A stretch of DNA of 64,000 nucleotides from DASWJZ01 sp963720705 (GCA_963720705.1 CAVRGJ010000007.1:62001-126000); one strand, 5' to 3'. Counted from the stretch's first letter, positions 52,628 to 62,364 are shown. Numbers and translations: made by a program. The notes: a model not told the origin generated them from the sequence alone.

Positions 52628-53416
52628 TTGGCCGAAGTTCGGCCGCTCGCCTCCCTGCCAATGTACGACTGGCCGGAGGTGACATGGGCTCACGACGCCC
52701 TGTGGGGCGCCGTTGCCGAACGGCTGAACGCGGCAAGCATCGCCGCCCCGAGCGAGCTTGAACGAACGCGCCCGCGGGATTCCGTGTGGCGCGATCCCGG
52801 GCTCGTGCTCTCCCAGACGTGCGGCTTACCGTTCTCGACACGGCTGCGCGGAATCGTGCGGGTGGTTGCGGTGCCGATTTACAGCGTCGCCGGCTGCCAA
52901 GGCCCGCGCTATTCGAGCATGATCGTGACGCGTCGCGACGAGCCGGCGGAAGAGATACGCCTCTTCGCAGGCCGGCGCTTCGCCTACAATGGTGCAGATT
53001 CTCTCTCGGGCTTTGTCGCATTGCGAGCGGCTATGAAAGAGGCCGGCCTCGACCCGACAAATGCTGAGTGGATCGAGACCGGAAGCCACCGTGCCTCTGT
53101 CCGTGCAGTCGCCGAGGATGCGGCCGACATCGCTGCAATCGACGCTGTCTGCTGGGCGCTGGCGCTGCGCCATGAGGCGCAATCCGTATCGCATCTGAAG
53201 GTCATCGCCGAGACGCCGCTGCGCCCGGGTTTGCCGCTCGTTACTGCGGTCGAGCGCTCCGACGACGATGTGGCTCTAATCCGTGCGGTCTTCAACGATG
53301 CGCTCGCCGACCCCACGACGAAGCGCGCACGCTCTGCGCTCCAGCTCGTCGGCATCGGCACCATTGACGAGTGGGACTATTCGCCGATCGCCGCGCTCGC
53401 TCAGCGCGTCGGCTGA
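52628..53416 (+). CDS. PhnD/SsuA-like periplasmic-binding fold protein without signal peptide
   Basis: This protein has 262 residues from TTG 52628. ASLPMYDWPEVTWAHDALWG, LSQTCGLPFSTRL and a C-terminal half typical of substrate-binding proteins identify the phosphonate-binding (PhnD) type. Unlike transported ones it lacks a signal peptide and has no ABC permease or ATPase nearby, so it may be a cytosolic sensor or enzyme. It is 6 bases from the desaturase and converges on the M24 gene. ATG 52661 is an alternative start. Confidence 0.78.
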   Translation: MAEVRPLASLPMYDWPEVTWAHDALWGAVAERLNAASIAAPSELERTRPRDSVWRDPGLVLSQTCGLPFSTRLRGIVRVVAVPIYSVAGCQGPRYSSMIVTRRDEPAEEIRLFAGRRFAYNGADSLSGFVALRAAMKEAGLDPTNAEWIETGSHRASVRAVAEDAADIAAIDAVCWALALRHEAQSVSHLKVIAETPLRPGLPLVTAVERSDDDVALIRAVFNDALADPTTKRARSALQLVGIGTIDEWDYSPIAALAQRVG

Positions 53417-53420
53417 GTCT

Positions 53421-54806
53421 TCAGCCCGCCGACGTCAGCCGCACGTCGCGCGGATAGCGCGACAATTGCTCGTGCCCCGTTTCCGTGATCAGGACCTGCT
53501 CTTCGAGTTTGACGCCTTCGTGGCCGCCGTGGCGGCCGACGTAGCTCTCGACACAGACGGCCATGCCGGGCTCGAGCACGCCGTCGTAGCCGGACCGCTC
53601 CCAGTCCTCGGGGTAGGGGACTGACGGATATTCGTCGCAGAGGCCGACGGCGTGGAAGAGAACGGAGTAGCGGTTGGGCAGGTAATCGTCTGGCAGGCTC
53701 CGCGCCGCGTGCGACAGCTCGCGGAAAGCCGCTCCGGGCTTCAGCATCTCGATGTTTGCGGCGATCTGTTCCTCCGCCAGCGCGTAAAGCGCCCGCTGTT
53801 CGTTGGTCGCGCGTGTCGTACCGGCGAGCCAGGTGCGGGAGATGTCGCAGCAATAGCCGTAGGCGCCGATCAGATCGGTGTCGAAGGCGACAAGGTCGCC
53901 GTCCTCGACGATCCGCGCGGAGGATTCCTGGAACCAGGGATTGGTGCGCGGTCCTGAGGAAAGAAGCCGTGTCTCGATCCACTCGCCGCCGCGGCGGATG
54001 TTCTCCGCGTGCAGGATCGCCCAGAGATCGTTCTCCGTCATGCCGGGCTCTAGCGCGCTCTCCATGACACCCATCGAGGCTTCGCAGGCGGCGATCGCGC
54101 GGCGCATGGCCTTCAGCTCGTCGGCGCATTTCACCGTGCGCGCATGCTCCATGACCTCCTCGCCGTCATGGACGCTGATACCGTGCGCGGCGAGCGCCAC
54201 GACGCCAGCCGGGTTGATCTTGTCGACTGCGAGCCGCCGGTTCCCGCCGCCGCAGCCTTTGAGGACGTCGGCGATCTCCGCCGCCCACTTCGCGGCGCGT
54301 TTCTGCGCGTGCTCGGCCGCCTCGTAGTAGAACCACGCGGTGCCGTGGCGGATCTCGTCGACCAGTTCCAGATGCCAGGAGAGGTGCTCGCAATTGTGGA
54401 AGTCCCACAGGATCACCGGGCCCTCAGTGGCGACAAAGGCGTAGCGCACCGCATTGTGCATGACCCAGAGCTGCATGCCGGTGGAATCGGTCGCGTAGCG
54501 GACGTTGAGCGGGTCGTAGACCAGGATGCCCGCGAGATCGCGTTTCTTGAGCTCGGCACGGATGCGCGTTAGCCGATAGCGGCGCGCCACATTCATATCC
54601 GGAGCTTCGAGGCCGAGTGCCGCCCATTCGCCTTCCGCTATCGTGCCGTATCCGATGACATGCTGGTTGAGGCTTGCCGCCTTCTCCATGGCGTAGCGGT
54701 TGAGCACGTGGCGCGACGCGCTCTCGCCCGGATGCTCGGGAAGCTGGAACGGCGCGATCTTGCGTCGCCGGCCTGGGAAAGGACTCTTCGGCGACGTCGT
54801 ATCCAT
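53421..54806 (-). CDS. M24-family metalloprotein, DddP-like (possible DMSP lyase)
   Basis: This 461-residue protein of the pita-bread/M24 fold retains the five metal ligands: two Asp in AFDTDLIGAYGYCCDISRTW, His in FHAVGLCDEYP, Glu in EPGMAVCVESY and Glu in KLEEQVLIT. Long stretches, such as DPLNVRYATDST, ENIRRGGEWIETRLL and SGPRTNPWFQE, resemble the dimethylsulfoniopropionate lyase DddP more than Xaa-Pro peptidases. DddP makes dimethyl sulfide and acrylate from DMSP. Some Hyphomicrobiales homologues may have other roles. The start at 54806 gives a better N-terminus than an upstream frame. Confidence 0.78.
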   Translation of the reverse strand: MDTTSPKSPFPGRRRKIAPFQLPEHPGESASRHVLNRYAMEKAASLNQHVIGYGTIAEGEWAALGLEAPDMNVARRYRLTRIRAELKKRDLAGILVYDPLNVRYATDSTGMQLWVMHNAVRYAFVATEGPVILWDFHNCEHLSWHLELVDEIRHGTAWFYYEAAEHAQKRAAKWAAEIADVLKGCGGGNRRLAVDKINPAGVVALAAHGISVHDGEEVMEHARTVKCADELKAMRRAIAACEASMGVMESALEPGMTENDLWAILHAENIRRGGEWIETRLLSSGPRTNPWFQESSARIVEDGDLVAFDTDLIGAYGYCCDISRTWLAGTTRATNEQRALYALAEEQIAANIEMLKPGAAFRELSHAARSLPDDYLPNRYSVLFHAVGLCDEYPSVPYPEDWERSGYDGVLEPGMAVCVESYVGRHGGHEGVKLEEQVLITETGHEQLSRYPRDVRLTSAG

Positions 54807-55000
54807 GAAAGACGATCTCCATCCGGCCTGCGGGCCGGATCGCTTGTCTCCGCGATTGCCGCCGCATTGCAAGACGGTTCCCGCGCGCCGAAGCGCCGCA
54901 TCCTAGGGAGCGACATGCATTCGTCGTGGCGCCTCTGTAACCTGAGGTTGCGCATCGGCCGACGTGGTGGGACAGTCGCGCCGAGATGAGGAGGGGCCCC

Positions 55001-56050
55001 GTGATCAAGCTTCTGTTCTTCGCAGCGTTGGCGATTGCTGCGCTTCCCGGACTCGCTGCCGCGCAGCAGGTGAGCCTTCAAGGCTATTTCATCGCCCTAT
55101 CCGAGTGCGCTGCGAACAAGAAGAAGGACAGCGACAATCCGGGCGATGTCCATGTGGAGAAGATGCACGCCTACGCGATGATCGCGCGAAACGCCACGCC
55201 CGGCACGCACTATCAGATCAAGATCCCGGGTGCGCCGGAGACGGAGTCGCGTTGGGTGCCGATGAGCTGCGGTGTCTACGCGCCGCGGGACTCGCTTGTC
55301 GTCGTCGATGCCACGCCTGGGTCCGGGTCGCCTCCGTCCCCGATTGCCCCCGACAGCATCGAATATCTGCTCGCCGCGAGCTGGGAGCCGGCCTTCTGCG
55401 CAACGTCGTCGGGGCACGGGAAAAAGGAATGCCGGACCGAGACCCCCGATCGCGTCGACGCTACACATTTTTCGCTGCACGGCCTGTGGCCGGACGATCT
55501 CGACGACAAGGCGATCTTCCCCTGCTACTGCGAGCGTGGCGCGCCGCGAAGCTGCAGCGGCAACTTGGCGGACGACGCGACCGTCGCCATTTCGCCAACG
55601 GTTTTCGATGCGCTCAGCGTCGTCATGCCGGGTGTGCAGTCAGGACTGCAACTCCACGAATGGCCGAAGCACGGCTCCTGCTTCGAGGTTGACAAGCCTG
55701 GGGTCGATCACGGTGCGACCCCGGACGAGTATTTTTCCGATGCGGTCGCGCTGATGGCCAAGCTCAACGCCTCGCCGCTACAGGCGCTCTTCGCCGGACA
55801 CATTGGCCAAACGCTGACGCGCGACGAGATCGAAGCGGCGTTCAACGACGCCTTCGGCGCCGGCGCGTCCGAACGGCTCACGATCAAATGCAGCGGCGGG
55901 AACATCTCCGAGCTTTGGATCAACCTGAAAGGCGACATCACGCCGGAGAGCGATCTCGCCGGGCTGATCCTCGCGGCGCCGACGACGTCCGTGTCCACCA
56001 ACGACCACAGCTGCAACGGCGGAAATGTGCTCGCGGTTAGGACGAACTAG
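55001..56050 (+). CDS. Secreted ribonuclease T2 family protein
   Basis: This 349-residue protein has an N-terminal signal peptide (about 1-21, LLFFAALAIAALPGLAAA). It has both catalytic blocks, FSLHGLWPD at 157-165 and HEWPKHGSC at 219-227, including the catalytic His residues. Cysteines suggest disulfides and export to the periplasm or outside. It would degrade RNA non-specifically. GTG 55001 is preferred over ATG 54986 because AGGAGG lies 7 bases upstream. It stands alone between divergent M24 and a gene remnant. Confidence 0.88.
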   Translation: MIKLLFFAALAIAALPGLAAAQQVSLQGYFIALSECAANKKKDSDNPGDVHVEKMHAYAMIARNATPGTHYQIKIPGAPETESRWVPMSCGVYAPRDSLVVVDATPGSGSPPSPIAPDSIEYLLAASWEPAFCATSSGHGKKECRTETPDRVDATHFSLHGLWPDDLDDKAIFPCYCERGAPRSCSGNLADDATVAISPTVFDALSVVMPGVQSGLQLHEWPKHGSCFEVDKPGVDHGATPDEYFSDAVALMAKLNASPLQALFAGHIGQTLTRDEIEAAFNDAFGAGASERLTIKCSGGNISELWINLKGDITPESDLAGLILAAPTTSVSTNDHSCNGGNVLAVRTN

Positions 56051-56170
56051 GTGCGCGCGCGAGCTGCCGCGGCGTGCTTCCGGTTAGGCGCATACGCCGG
56101 GTATTTCCAGGACCCCGACGGCCACCCGTGGGAAATCCTCTTCAACCCGGCGTTCCTGCCTGAAGACTAA
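56051..56170 (+). pseudogene. C-terminal remnant of a glyoxalase/VOC-family gene
   Basis: An open frame directly follows the RNase T2 stop and ends at TAA 56170. Its last 28 residues, GAYAGYFQDPDGHPWEILFN-type, match the conserved end of VOC/glyoxalase proteins, including the terminal metal-ligand Glu. The first part is unrelated, and a start with a ribosome-binding site is missing. It looks like the end of a gene whose front was lost in a rearrangement. Confidence 0.7.
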
Positions 56171-56204
56171 GCGGCGCGCGGGTCACGGAACAGCGGTACG
56201 CGGC

Positions 56205-57077
56205 CTACCCGCGCATTCTCGCGCCTTCCGGATCGAAGAGCGGCTCCGGCTCGATTGCGGCGCGGCGGCGCTCGCCGAGGATCTCGATCTCGAATTCTTC
56301 CGCGCCGTCCGCAGCAAGCTCCGTCGGCACATAGCCCTGCGCGAGCGAGCGCTCGACGAAATGCGCGTAGCCGCCGGACGTGACCCACCCGATGACCTTG
56401 CCGTCATGCCAGATCGGCTCGTCGCCTAAGACGTCGGCGTCGTCGGCGTCGACGGCGAAGGTGACGCGGCGGAGCTTGCCGCCGCTTTCCTTCTCCTCCG
56501 CCGCTTTCTCGCGGCCGATGAAGTCGTTCTTCTTCAAGTCCACGAAGCGGCCGACATCCGCCTCGAACGGCCCGTAGATCGGCCTGAGCTCGCGGAACCA
56601 AGTCGGCCAGTTCTTTTCCAGGCGCAGCGAAAGCAGCGCGCGCATGCCGAAATTCGCGATGCCGAAGTCTTCGCCCGCCTCCATGATCTTCTCGTAGAGC
56701 CGCCGTTGGAATTCTGGGGCAACCCAGATTTCGTAGCCGAGATCGCCGGTGTAGGTGACGCGGTTCGCCATCACCGGCACGCTCGCCAAGTGCGTCTCGC
56801 GGAAATCGAGGAAGCGGAAGGCGGCGCTCGAAACGTCGTCGTCGGTCAGCTTGGCGAGCACGTCGCGGGCGCGCGGACCGGCGATCGAAAGGCCGACGAG
56901 GTCCATGCCGAGCGGCCGGATCGTGACGGACTTGTCGGCGGGCAGATGCCGCTCGAACCAGCGCATGTGATAAATCTGCGCCTGGCTCGATCCCCACATG
57001 AAGAAGCGATCCTCCCCGGCTTTGGCGATGGTGAAGTCGCCGATGAGCCTGCCCTTCTCGTTCAGCATTGGGGTCAA
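56205..57077 (-). CDS. DMGDH/sarcosine-dehydrogenase-like flavoprotein, C-terminal folate-binding part after a frameshift
   Basis: This segment of about 290 residues contains the aminomethyltransferase (GcvT-like) fold: GDFTIAKAGEDRFFMWGSSQ, AGPRARDVLAKLTD, YTGDLGYEIWV and LSLRLEKNWPTWFRELRP. It ends with GWVTSGGYAHFVERSLAQGYVP. It continues the N-terminal reading frame after an extra base near 57076. In the intact enzyme this domain passes formaldehyde released from N-methyl groups to tetrahydrofolate. Homologues of about 810 residues contain both halves. Confidence 0.85.
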   Translation of the reverse strand: MTPMLNEKGRLIGDFTIAKAGEDRFFMWGSSQAQIYHMRWFERHLPADKSVTIRPLGMDLVGLSIAGPRARDVLAKLTDDDVSSAAFRFLDFRETHLASVPVMANRVTYTGDLGYEIWVAPEFQRRLYEKIMEAGEDFGIANFGMRALLSLRLEKNWPTWFRELRPIYGPFEADVGRFVDLKKNDFIGREKAAEEKESGGKLRRVTFAVDADDADVLGDEPIWHDGKVIGWVTSGGYAHFVERSLAQGYVPTELAADGAEEFEIEILGERRRAAIEPEPLFDPEGARMRG

Positions 57078-58638
57078 GCACGATGCGCCCGACCTTGGGC
57101 ATGCGGTTTGTCATCACGCGCGACAGGAAGGCCTCGGCGCCCGGCCCGGAGATCGCATATTTGGCGAAGTTCGCGATCTCGGTGACGCCGACGCGCTCGC
57201 GCACCGCTCGGCACTCGGCTTTCACGTGCGGAAAATCGTTGGAGCGGCGGAAGGAGACGATGTCTTTCGGCTCAACCCCCTTCGGCGCGAACCAGAGCGG
57301 CGTCTCGAGCCCCCAGGAGTCGCCTATGACGGCGCCCTGCGCGATCATCTTGTCGTAGAGCGCCGTCGTCTGCATCGGCCGCGCCGCAGGGAGCTCCTCG
57401 TTCGGGAAGCGAATGCGGAAGCGGCGCGAATAGTTCTCGCGCACTTTGGCGTTGGTGTAACCGAGCGTCGCCCACTCACCGAAGCGGGCAACGTCCATCG
57501 CCCAGACGTCGAAGCCGGGATCGCCCTCGACCATCCAGTTCGAGAGCGCCAAGCCAACGCCGCCGCCCTGGCTGAAGCCGGCCATCACCGCGCAGGCGCA
57601 CCAGAAATTTCTGAGGCCTTTGACCGGGCCGACCAGAGGATTGCCGTCGGGCGAGAACGTGAAGGGCCCGTTCACGATGCGTCGGATGCCGGCTTTCTCG
57701 AGCGCCGGGAAATGCTTGAAGCCGACTTCCAGCGACGGCGCGATGCGGTCGAGGTTCGGCTCGAGCAGATCCTGCCCGAAATCCCACGGGGTCACTTTCG
57801 GCGACCACGGCGTCGCTGCCTTCTCGTAGGTGCCGAGCAAGAGGCCCTGCCGCTCCTGCCGCGTGTAGATCTCGCCGGAAAAATCGATGGCGTGCACGAT
57901 CTCCTTGCCGGTCGAGCGGTTGATCTCGGCGACCTCGGGCATATCCTCTGTCAGGATGTAATGATGCTCCATGGCGAGCACCGGCAGCTCGAGGCCGACC
58001 ATGCGGCCGATCTCGCGCGCCCACAGTCCGCCGGCATTGACCACGTGCTCGGCTTCGATCGTGCCTTGCTCGGTCACGACCTTCCAACCGCCGTCGGGTT
58101 TCTGGTGAAGCTCGGTCACGCGGTTGTGGAGGACGATCTCGGCACCGGCGAGCCGCGCGGACTTCGCATAGGCATGCGTCGTGCCGTAGGGATCGAGATG
58201 GCCCTCGATGGGATCCCAGAGTGCACCGACGAAGTAGCTCTCGTCGATCAGCGGCAGCAGCTTTTTTGCTTCCGCCGCGGAGATGATCTCCGTCTCCATG
58301 CCGAGATAGCGCCCGCGCGCATGCGCCATCTTCAGCCAATCGAGCCGCTCGGCGGTATCGGCAAGCTGCAGCCCGCCGGTCAGATGCAGTCCGCAGGACT
58401 GACCGGAGATCGCCTCGATGTCCTTATAGAGATTGACCGTATAGGCCTGCAGCTTGGCGACGTTCGGATCGGAGTTCAGCGTGTGGAAGCCGCCGGCCGC
58501 GTGCCAGCTTGAGCCGGATGTAAGCTCGCTCCGCTCGATCAGCGTCACGTCGTTCCAACCGGCCTTGGTCAGATGATAGAGCACCGAGCAGCCGACGACG
58601 CCGCCGCCGATCACCACGACTTGGGTATGGGATTTCAT
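57075..58638 (-). CDS. DMGDH/sarcosine-dehydrogenase-like flavoprotein, N-terminal FAD part before a frameshift
   Basis: About 520 residues of the FAD-dependent oxidoreductase domain are present: VVVIGGGVVGCSVLYHL at 7-23, and SGSSWHAAGGF with His46 at the position of the covalent flavin histidine in dimethylglycine dehydrogenases. Further blocks are GGLWAREIGRMVGLELPV and GVGLALSNWMVEG. Near 57076 the frame breaks (CTTG where CTG is expected). Repaired, the protein would oxidise dimethylglycine or sarcosine and give methylene-THF. It is downstream of MttB2 (27-base gap), an operon that suggests betaine degradation. Confidence 0.85.
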
Positions 58639-58665
58639 CGGCAGTCAGTCTCCGGGTCTTGCGTC

Positions 58666-60237
58666 TCAGAAATCCGTCGGCGCGCCGCCTTCGCGCTTGC
58701 GGCGCTCCACGAAGCTTGAAAGCTCTTCTGCGATAGCCGGGTCGAGCGGCGGCGGCTCGAACTCCGCGAGTATTTCCTTCCAGATTCGGTTGGCGCGCTC
58801 TGGCGTCTGGACCGCGCCGTCGAGCGACCAGCGCTCGAAGTTGCGCCAGTCGGAGAGGAAGGGGCTGTAGAAAGCCGTCTCGTAGCGCGCCTGCGTATGA
58901 GTTGCGCCGAAGAAATGCCCGCGCGGGCCGACCTCGCGGATCGCCTCCACCGCCACGTCTTCGTCGGTGACCGGCACCGGCTTCATGTAATGCATGACCT
59001 GCTGCAGCGTCTCGCAGTCCATGACGAACTTCTCGTAGGACGCCGTCAGCCCGCCTTCCAGCCATCCGGCGGCATGATAGACGACGTTGGCGCGTGCGGT
59101 CACGCAGGCCCAGAGCGAAAAGACGCTCTCCCACACCGCTTGCCCATCAGGCGCGTTCGCCGCACAGGCATTCGAGGCGCGGAGCGGCAGGCCGTAAAAG
59201 CGCGCCATCTGGCCGGAGATCTGCGTCGCGCGCATGTATTCCGGCGTGCCGAAAGCTGGCGCGCCCGACTTCATGTCGACGTTGGAGGTGAAGGAGCCGT
59301 AGACGACCGGCACGCCGGGGCGGACCAGCTGCAAGAGCGCGACGACGCAAAGCGCCTCCGCCGTCTGTTGCGCGACCGCGCCGGAGATCGTCACCGGCGC
59401 CATGGCGCCTGACAGCGTGAATGGCGTCACGATCACGGGCTGGCCGCGCCGCGCGAGCCGCATCGCCCCGTCGAGCATCGGGAAATCGTGTTTCAGAGGC
59501 GAAGACGAGTTGATGTTCGTGTACATCCGCGGCGTCGCCTCGAATTCCTCGTGGCTGAGGCCACCCGCGATCCTGACCATCTCCATCGCGTCCTCAACTC
59601 GCTCCTTCCCGAGCGAATAGGCGTGCACGACCTTGTCGGTCAGCGTCAGCTTGTCGTGAATCGCGTCGAGGTGGCGGATGGAGGCGTGGATGTCGATCGG
59701 TTCGACCGGGTAGCCGCCGGCGAGATGAATGCAGTTGAAATACTGTGTCAGCTTCATGAGGTCGCGGAAGCTCTCGCGGTTGCCGGGGCGTCGGCCTCGG
59801 TCGAGGTCCATCGCGTTCGGCGGGCTCGACACGTTGACGAAGAGCATCGCGTCGCCGCCGACCGTCACGACATGGGCAGGATTGCGCGGCGTGATCGTGA
59901 AGCTCTTCGGGGCCTTTTTGACCTGCTCCATCACGAAAGCGCGATCCATGCGCACGCGTTGCGTATCCATCTCGACGTCGCAACCGGCGGCTTTGAAGAC
60001 GTTCAACGCCTCTTCGTTCAGAAAGAGGATGCCGATCTCCTCGAGGATGCGCATGGCGCCGTTGTGGATGCGCTCGATCGCCTCTTCGTCGAGCGGCTCG
60101 ACCGGCCGGTCGCGGTTTGCGGGGATCGTCCACGGCATCTGATGGATGGCGCCGCCGCCTGAGCGGCGCAGATTTCCGGCGCGTCCGCCGGATCGGCGGG
60201 CGCGGCGCTGTGGAGGCTCTTCGCCCGCCTCAATCAT
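58666..60237 (-). CDS. MttB-family (non-pyrrolysine) methyltransferase, copy 2
   Basis: This 523-residue MttB superfamily member has no in-frame amber codon. Blocks are HLAGGYPVEPIDIHASIRHL, NINSSSPLKHDFPMLDG, QPVIVTPFTLSGAMAPVTIS and WLEGGLTASYEKFVMDCE. It is as divergent from copy 1 as expected for distinct substrates. Residues 11-29 hold an Arg/Gly-rich extension (RRARRSGGRAGNLRRSGG). With the flavoprotein downstream it likely demethylates a quaternary amine, giving dimethylglycine for further oxidation. GGGAAGG lies 6 bases before the ATG. Confidence 0.9.
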   Translation of the reverse strand: MIEAGEEPPQRRARRSGGRAGNLRRSGGGAIHQMPWTIPANRDRPVEPLDEEAIERIHNGAMRILEEIGILFLNEEALNVFKAAGCDVEMDTQRVRMDRAFVMEQVKKAPKSFTITPRNPAHVVTVGGDAMLFVNVSSPPNAMDLDRGRRPGNRESFRDLMKLTQYFNCIHLAGGYPVEPIDIHASIRHLDAIHDKLTLTDKVVHAYSLGKERVEDAMEMVRIAGGLSHEEFEATPRMYTNINSSSPLKHDFPMLDGAMRLARRGQPVIVTPFTLSGAMAPVTISGAVAQQTAEALCVVALLQLVRPGVPVVYGSFTSNVDMKSGAPAFGTPEYMRATQISGQMARFYGLPLRASNACAANAPDGQAVWESVFSLWACVTARANVVYHAAGWLEGGLTASYEKFVMDCETLQQVMHYMKPVPVTDEDVAVEAIREVGPRGHFFGATHTQARYETAFYSPFLSDWRNFERWSLDGAVQTPERANRIWKEILAEFEPPPLDPAIAEELSSFVERRKREGGAPTDF

Positions 60238-60553
60238 TCAAAGCCTTCCCAGCAGGCCGTGACGCGACCAGCGTCCGTTGCGCGGCGATGCGATCGGGCG
60301 CGAGCCGCTCGTTTTCAACCAAAGCTGAATCGAGTCGCGGAAACGATCTGATCGCGACATCGACTAATCCCATCACGACACCACCAAAGCAAATGTCCGG
60401 CCGGCTGGGGAGGGGGCTTGCTCCACTGCGCCCTCCGCATGTTAGGCTCTGTGTCAAGAGGAAGCGCGCGATCCTTGATGAAAGATCGAGGAAAGCGGGC
60501 GTCCCCCGGAAACACGGCTGCGTCGTGGCCACTGAAAAAAGGGAGAAGGGAAG
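60238..60553. other. Divergent promoter region between MttB2 and the ABC transporter operon
   Basis: About 315 bases hold no frame with a ribosome-binding site and recognisable product. It must contain both promoters. GGGAGAAGGGAAG just before 60554 is the start site of the binding-protein gene. I could not identify an operator. Confidence 0.45.
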
Positions 60554-62254
60554 ATGGCGTCTTCAAAAGATACCGGCGGTCGCCTCCATCCGAAGGCCAA
60601 AGAGGCATTCGAGCTGATGGAGCGCGGGCGCTTGAGCCGGCGCGAGTTCATTCGTGTAGCAGCACTTGTCGGCGTATCCGCCGGCGCGGCCTACGCCATG
60701 GCCGGCCTGCCGACGCCAGCCTATGCGGCGGGCGAACTGCCTTTCGTGGACGACCCGAACGCGAAGAAGGGCGGTATCCTGCGCGTCGCCATGGAAATCC
60801 AGAAGATGGAGGACCCGGCCAACTATTCCTGGACGCAGATGTCCAACGTCAGCCGGCAGATCATCGAATACATCACCTTCACCGATCCGAACAACGTGAC
60901 CCATCCGATGTTGGCTGAGAGCTGGGACGCGTCCGACGACCTGAAGACGTGGACCTTCCACCTCCGCAAGGGCATCAAATGGTCGAACGGCGACGACTTC
61001 AATGCCGACGACGTGGTCTTCAACTTCACGCGCTGGATGGATCCGGCCATTGCCTCTTCGAATGCTGGCCTCTCGACGTTCTCGGCGATGCTTGAGGACT
61101 ACGACACCGGCGAGAAGAACGACGACGGCACGCCGAAGATGGCAAAGAAGATGATCGACGGTTCGGTCGAGCGCGTCGACGATCATGCTGTGCGCCTGCA
61201 TCTGACCAAGTCGGTGCTCTCGGCGCCCGAGGATCTCTACAACTATCCGACCGCGATCGTACACCGCGGCTTCCAAGCACCATTCTCCGACAATCCTGTC
61301 GGCACCGGCCCCTTCCAGCTTGCGGAGTTCGCAGTCGACGACCGCGCAATCCTGAAGCGCCGCGAGGGCGACTACTGGGGCGGCGACGTCTATCTCGACG
61401 AGATCCACTACTTGAACTACACGGCCGACAATCAGCTACCGGCTTTCGCTTCCGGCGAGGCGGACGCGATCTACCAGTTCGGCATCGAGCAGATGCCGCT
61501 CGCCCAGTCGCTTGATGGCCAGATCATCGCGGCGCGGACTGCGCAGACCGTGTGCTGCCGCTTCCATGTCACCGAAGCGCCGTACGACGACAAGCGCGTA
61601 CGTCAGGCGATCGTGAAGTCGGTCGACAATTCAGTCTTGCGTACGCTGATCTTCGGCGACGCCGGCGACGTCGCCGAGAACCACCACGTCGCGCCGATCC
61701 ACCCGGAATACTTCAAGCTGCCGCCGCTCGTGCGCGACATCGACGCTGCGAAGGCGCTGCTCAAGGACGCCGGCAAGGAGAACCTTGAGATCACCATCGT
61801 GGTCGGCAACACCGACGGCCCCTGGCACCAGGCGGTCGCGGAAGCCATGCGCGATCAACTCGCCGACGCTGGCATCAAGCTCAACGTGGACGTCATACCG
61901 GCGGCGAAATATTGGGACATCTGGACCCAAACGCCTTTCGGCGCGACGTCTTGGACGCACCGGCCGCTCGGCACGATGGTGCTCTCACTCGCCTACCGCA
62001 CCGGTGTCGCCTGGAACGAGACCGGCTACTCCAATCCGGAATGGGAGAAGCATCTCGATGCGGCCGAGGCGACGCTCGATGTCGAGCAGCGCAGAGCCTT
62101 GATGGAGCCGGTCGAAAAGATCTTGCAGGACGATGCCATCATGGTGCAGCCCATCTGGCGGCCGGTCTACACGATCGTTACCAACAAGGTGCACAACTAT
62201 CCGCCGCACCCGACCCAGTACCATCAGTTCAACAAGGTCTGGATCGAATCCTGA
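60554..62254 (+). CDS. ABC transporter substrate-binding protein, SBP_bac_5 (peptide/nickel) family
   Basis: This 566-residue periplasmic protein has an N-terminal twin-arginine signal (SRREFIRVAA at 28-37, cleavage near residue 58). The mature part shows FTDPNNVTHPMLAESW, WTFHLRKGIKWSNGDDFNADDVVFN and a C-terminal domain typical of DppA/OppA-like proteins. It binds a peptide, amine or other solute for the permeases that follow. Tat export suggests it may fold before export, unusual for this family. It is divergent from MttB2, so uptake of methylated amine compounds is a possible role. Confidence 0.9.
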   Translation: MASSKDTGGRLHPKAKEAFELMERGRLSRREFIRVAALVGVSAGAAYAMAGLPTPAYAAGELPFVDDPNAKKGGILRVAMEIQKMEDPANYSWTQMSNVSRQIIEYITFTDPNNVTHPMLAESWDASDDLKTWTFHLRKGIKWSNGDDFNADDVVFNFTRWMDPAIASSNAGLSTFSAMLEDYDTGEKNDDGTPKMAKKMIDGSVERVDDHAVRLHLTKSVLSAPEDLYNYPTAIVHRGFQAPFSDNPVGTGPFQLAEFAVDDRAILKRREGDYWGGDVYLDEIHYLNYTADNQLPAFASGEADAIYQFGIEQMPLAQSLDGQIIAARTAQTVCCRFHVTEAPYDDKRVRQAIVKSVDNSVLRTLIFGDAGDVAENHHVAPIHPEYFKLPPLVRDIDAAKALLKDAGKENLEITIVVGNTDGPWHQAVAEAMRDQLADAGIKLNVDVIPAAKYWDIWTQTPFGATSWTHRPLGTMVLSLAYRTGVAWNETGYSNPEWEKHLDAAEATLDVEQRRALMEPVEKILQDDAIMVQPIWRPVYTIVTNKVHNYPPHPTQYHQFNKVWIES

Positions 62255-62364
62255 CCCTCACGACAAGAAATGCCCGCGCCCGAGGTATCTGGTGCGGGCC
62301 TTCCCGATGCGATGCCACGCCTCCAGGGTGAGGAGGTGAGGGGGATGAACGGGGGCGAGCGGCA

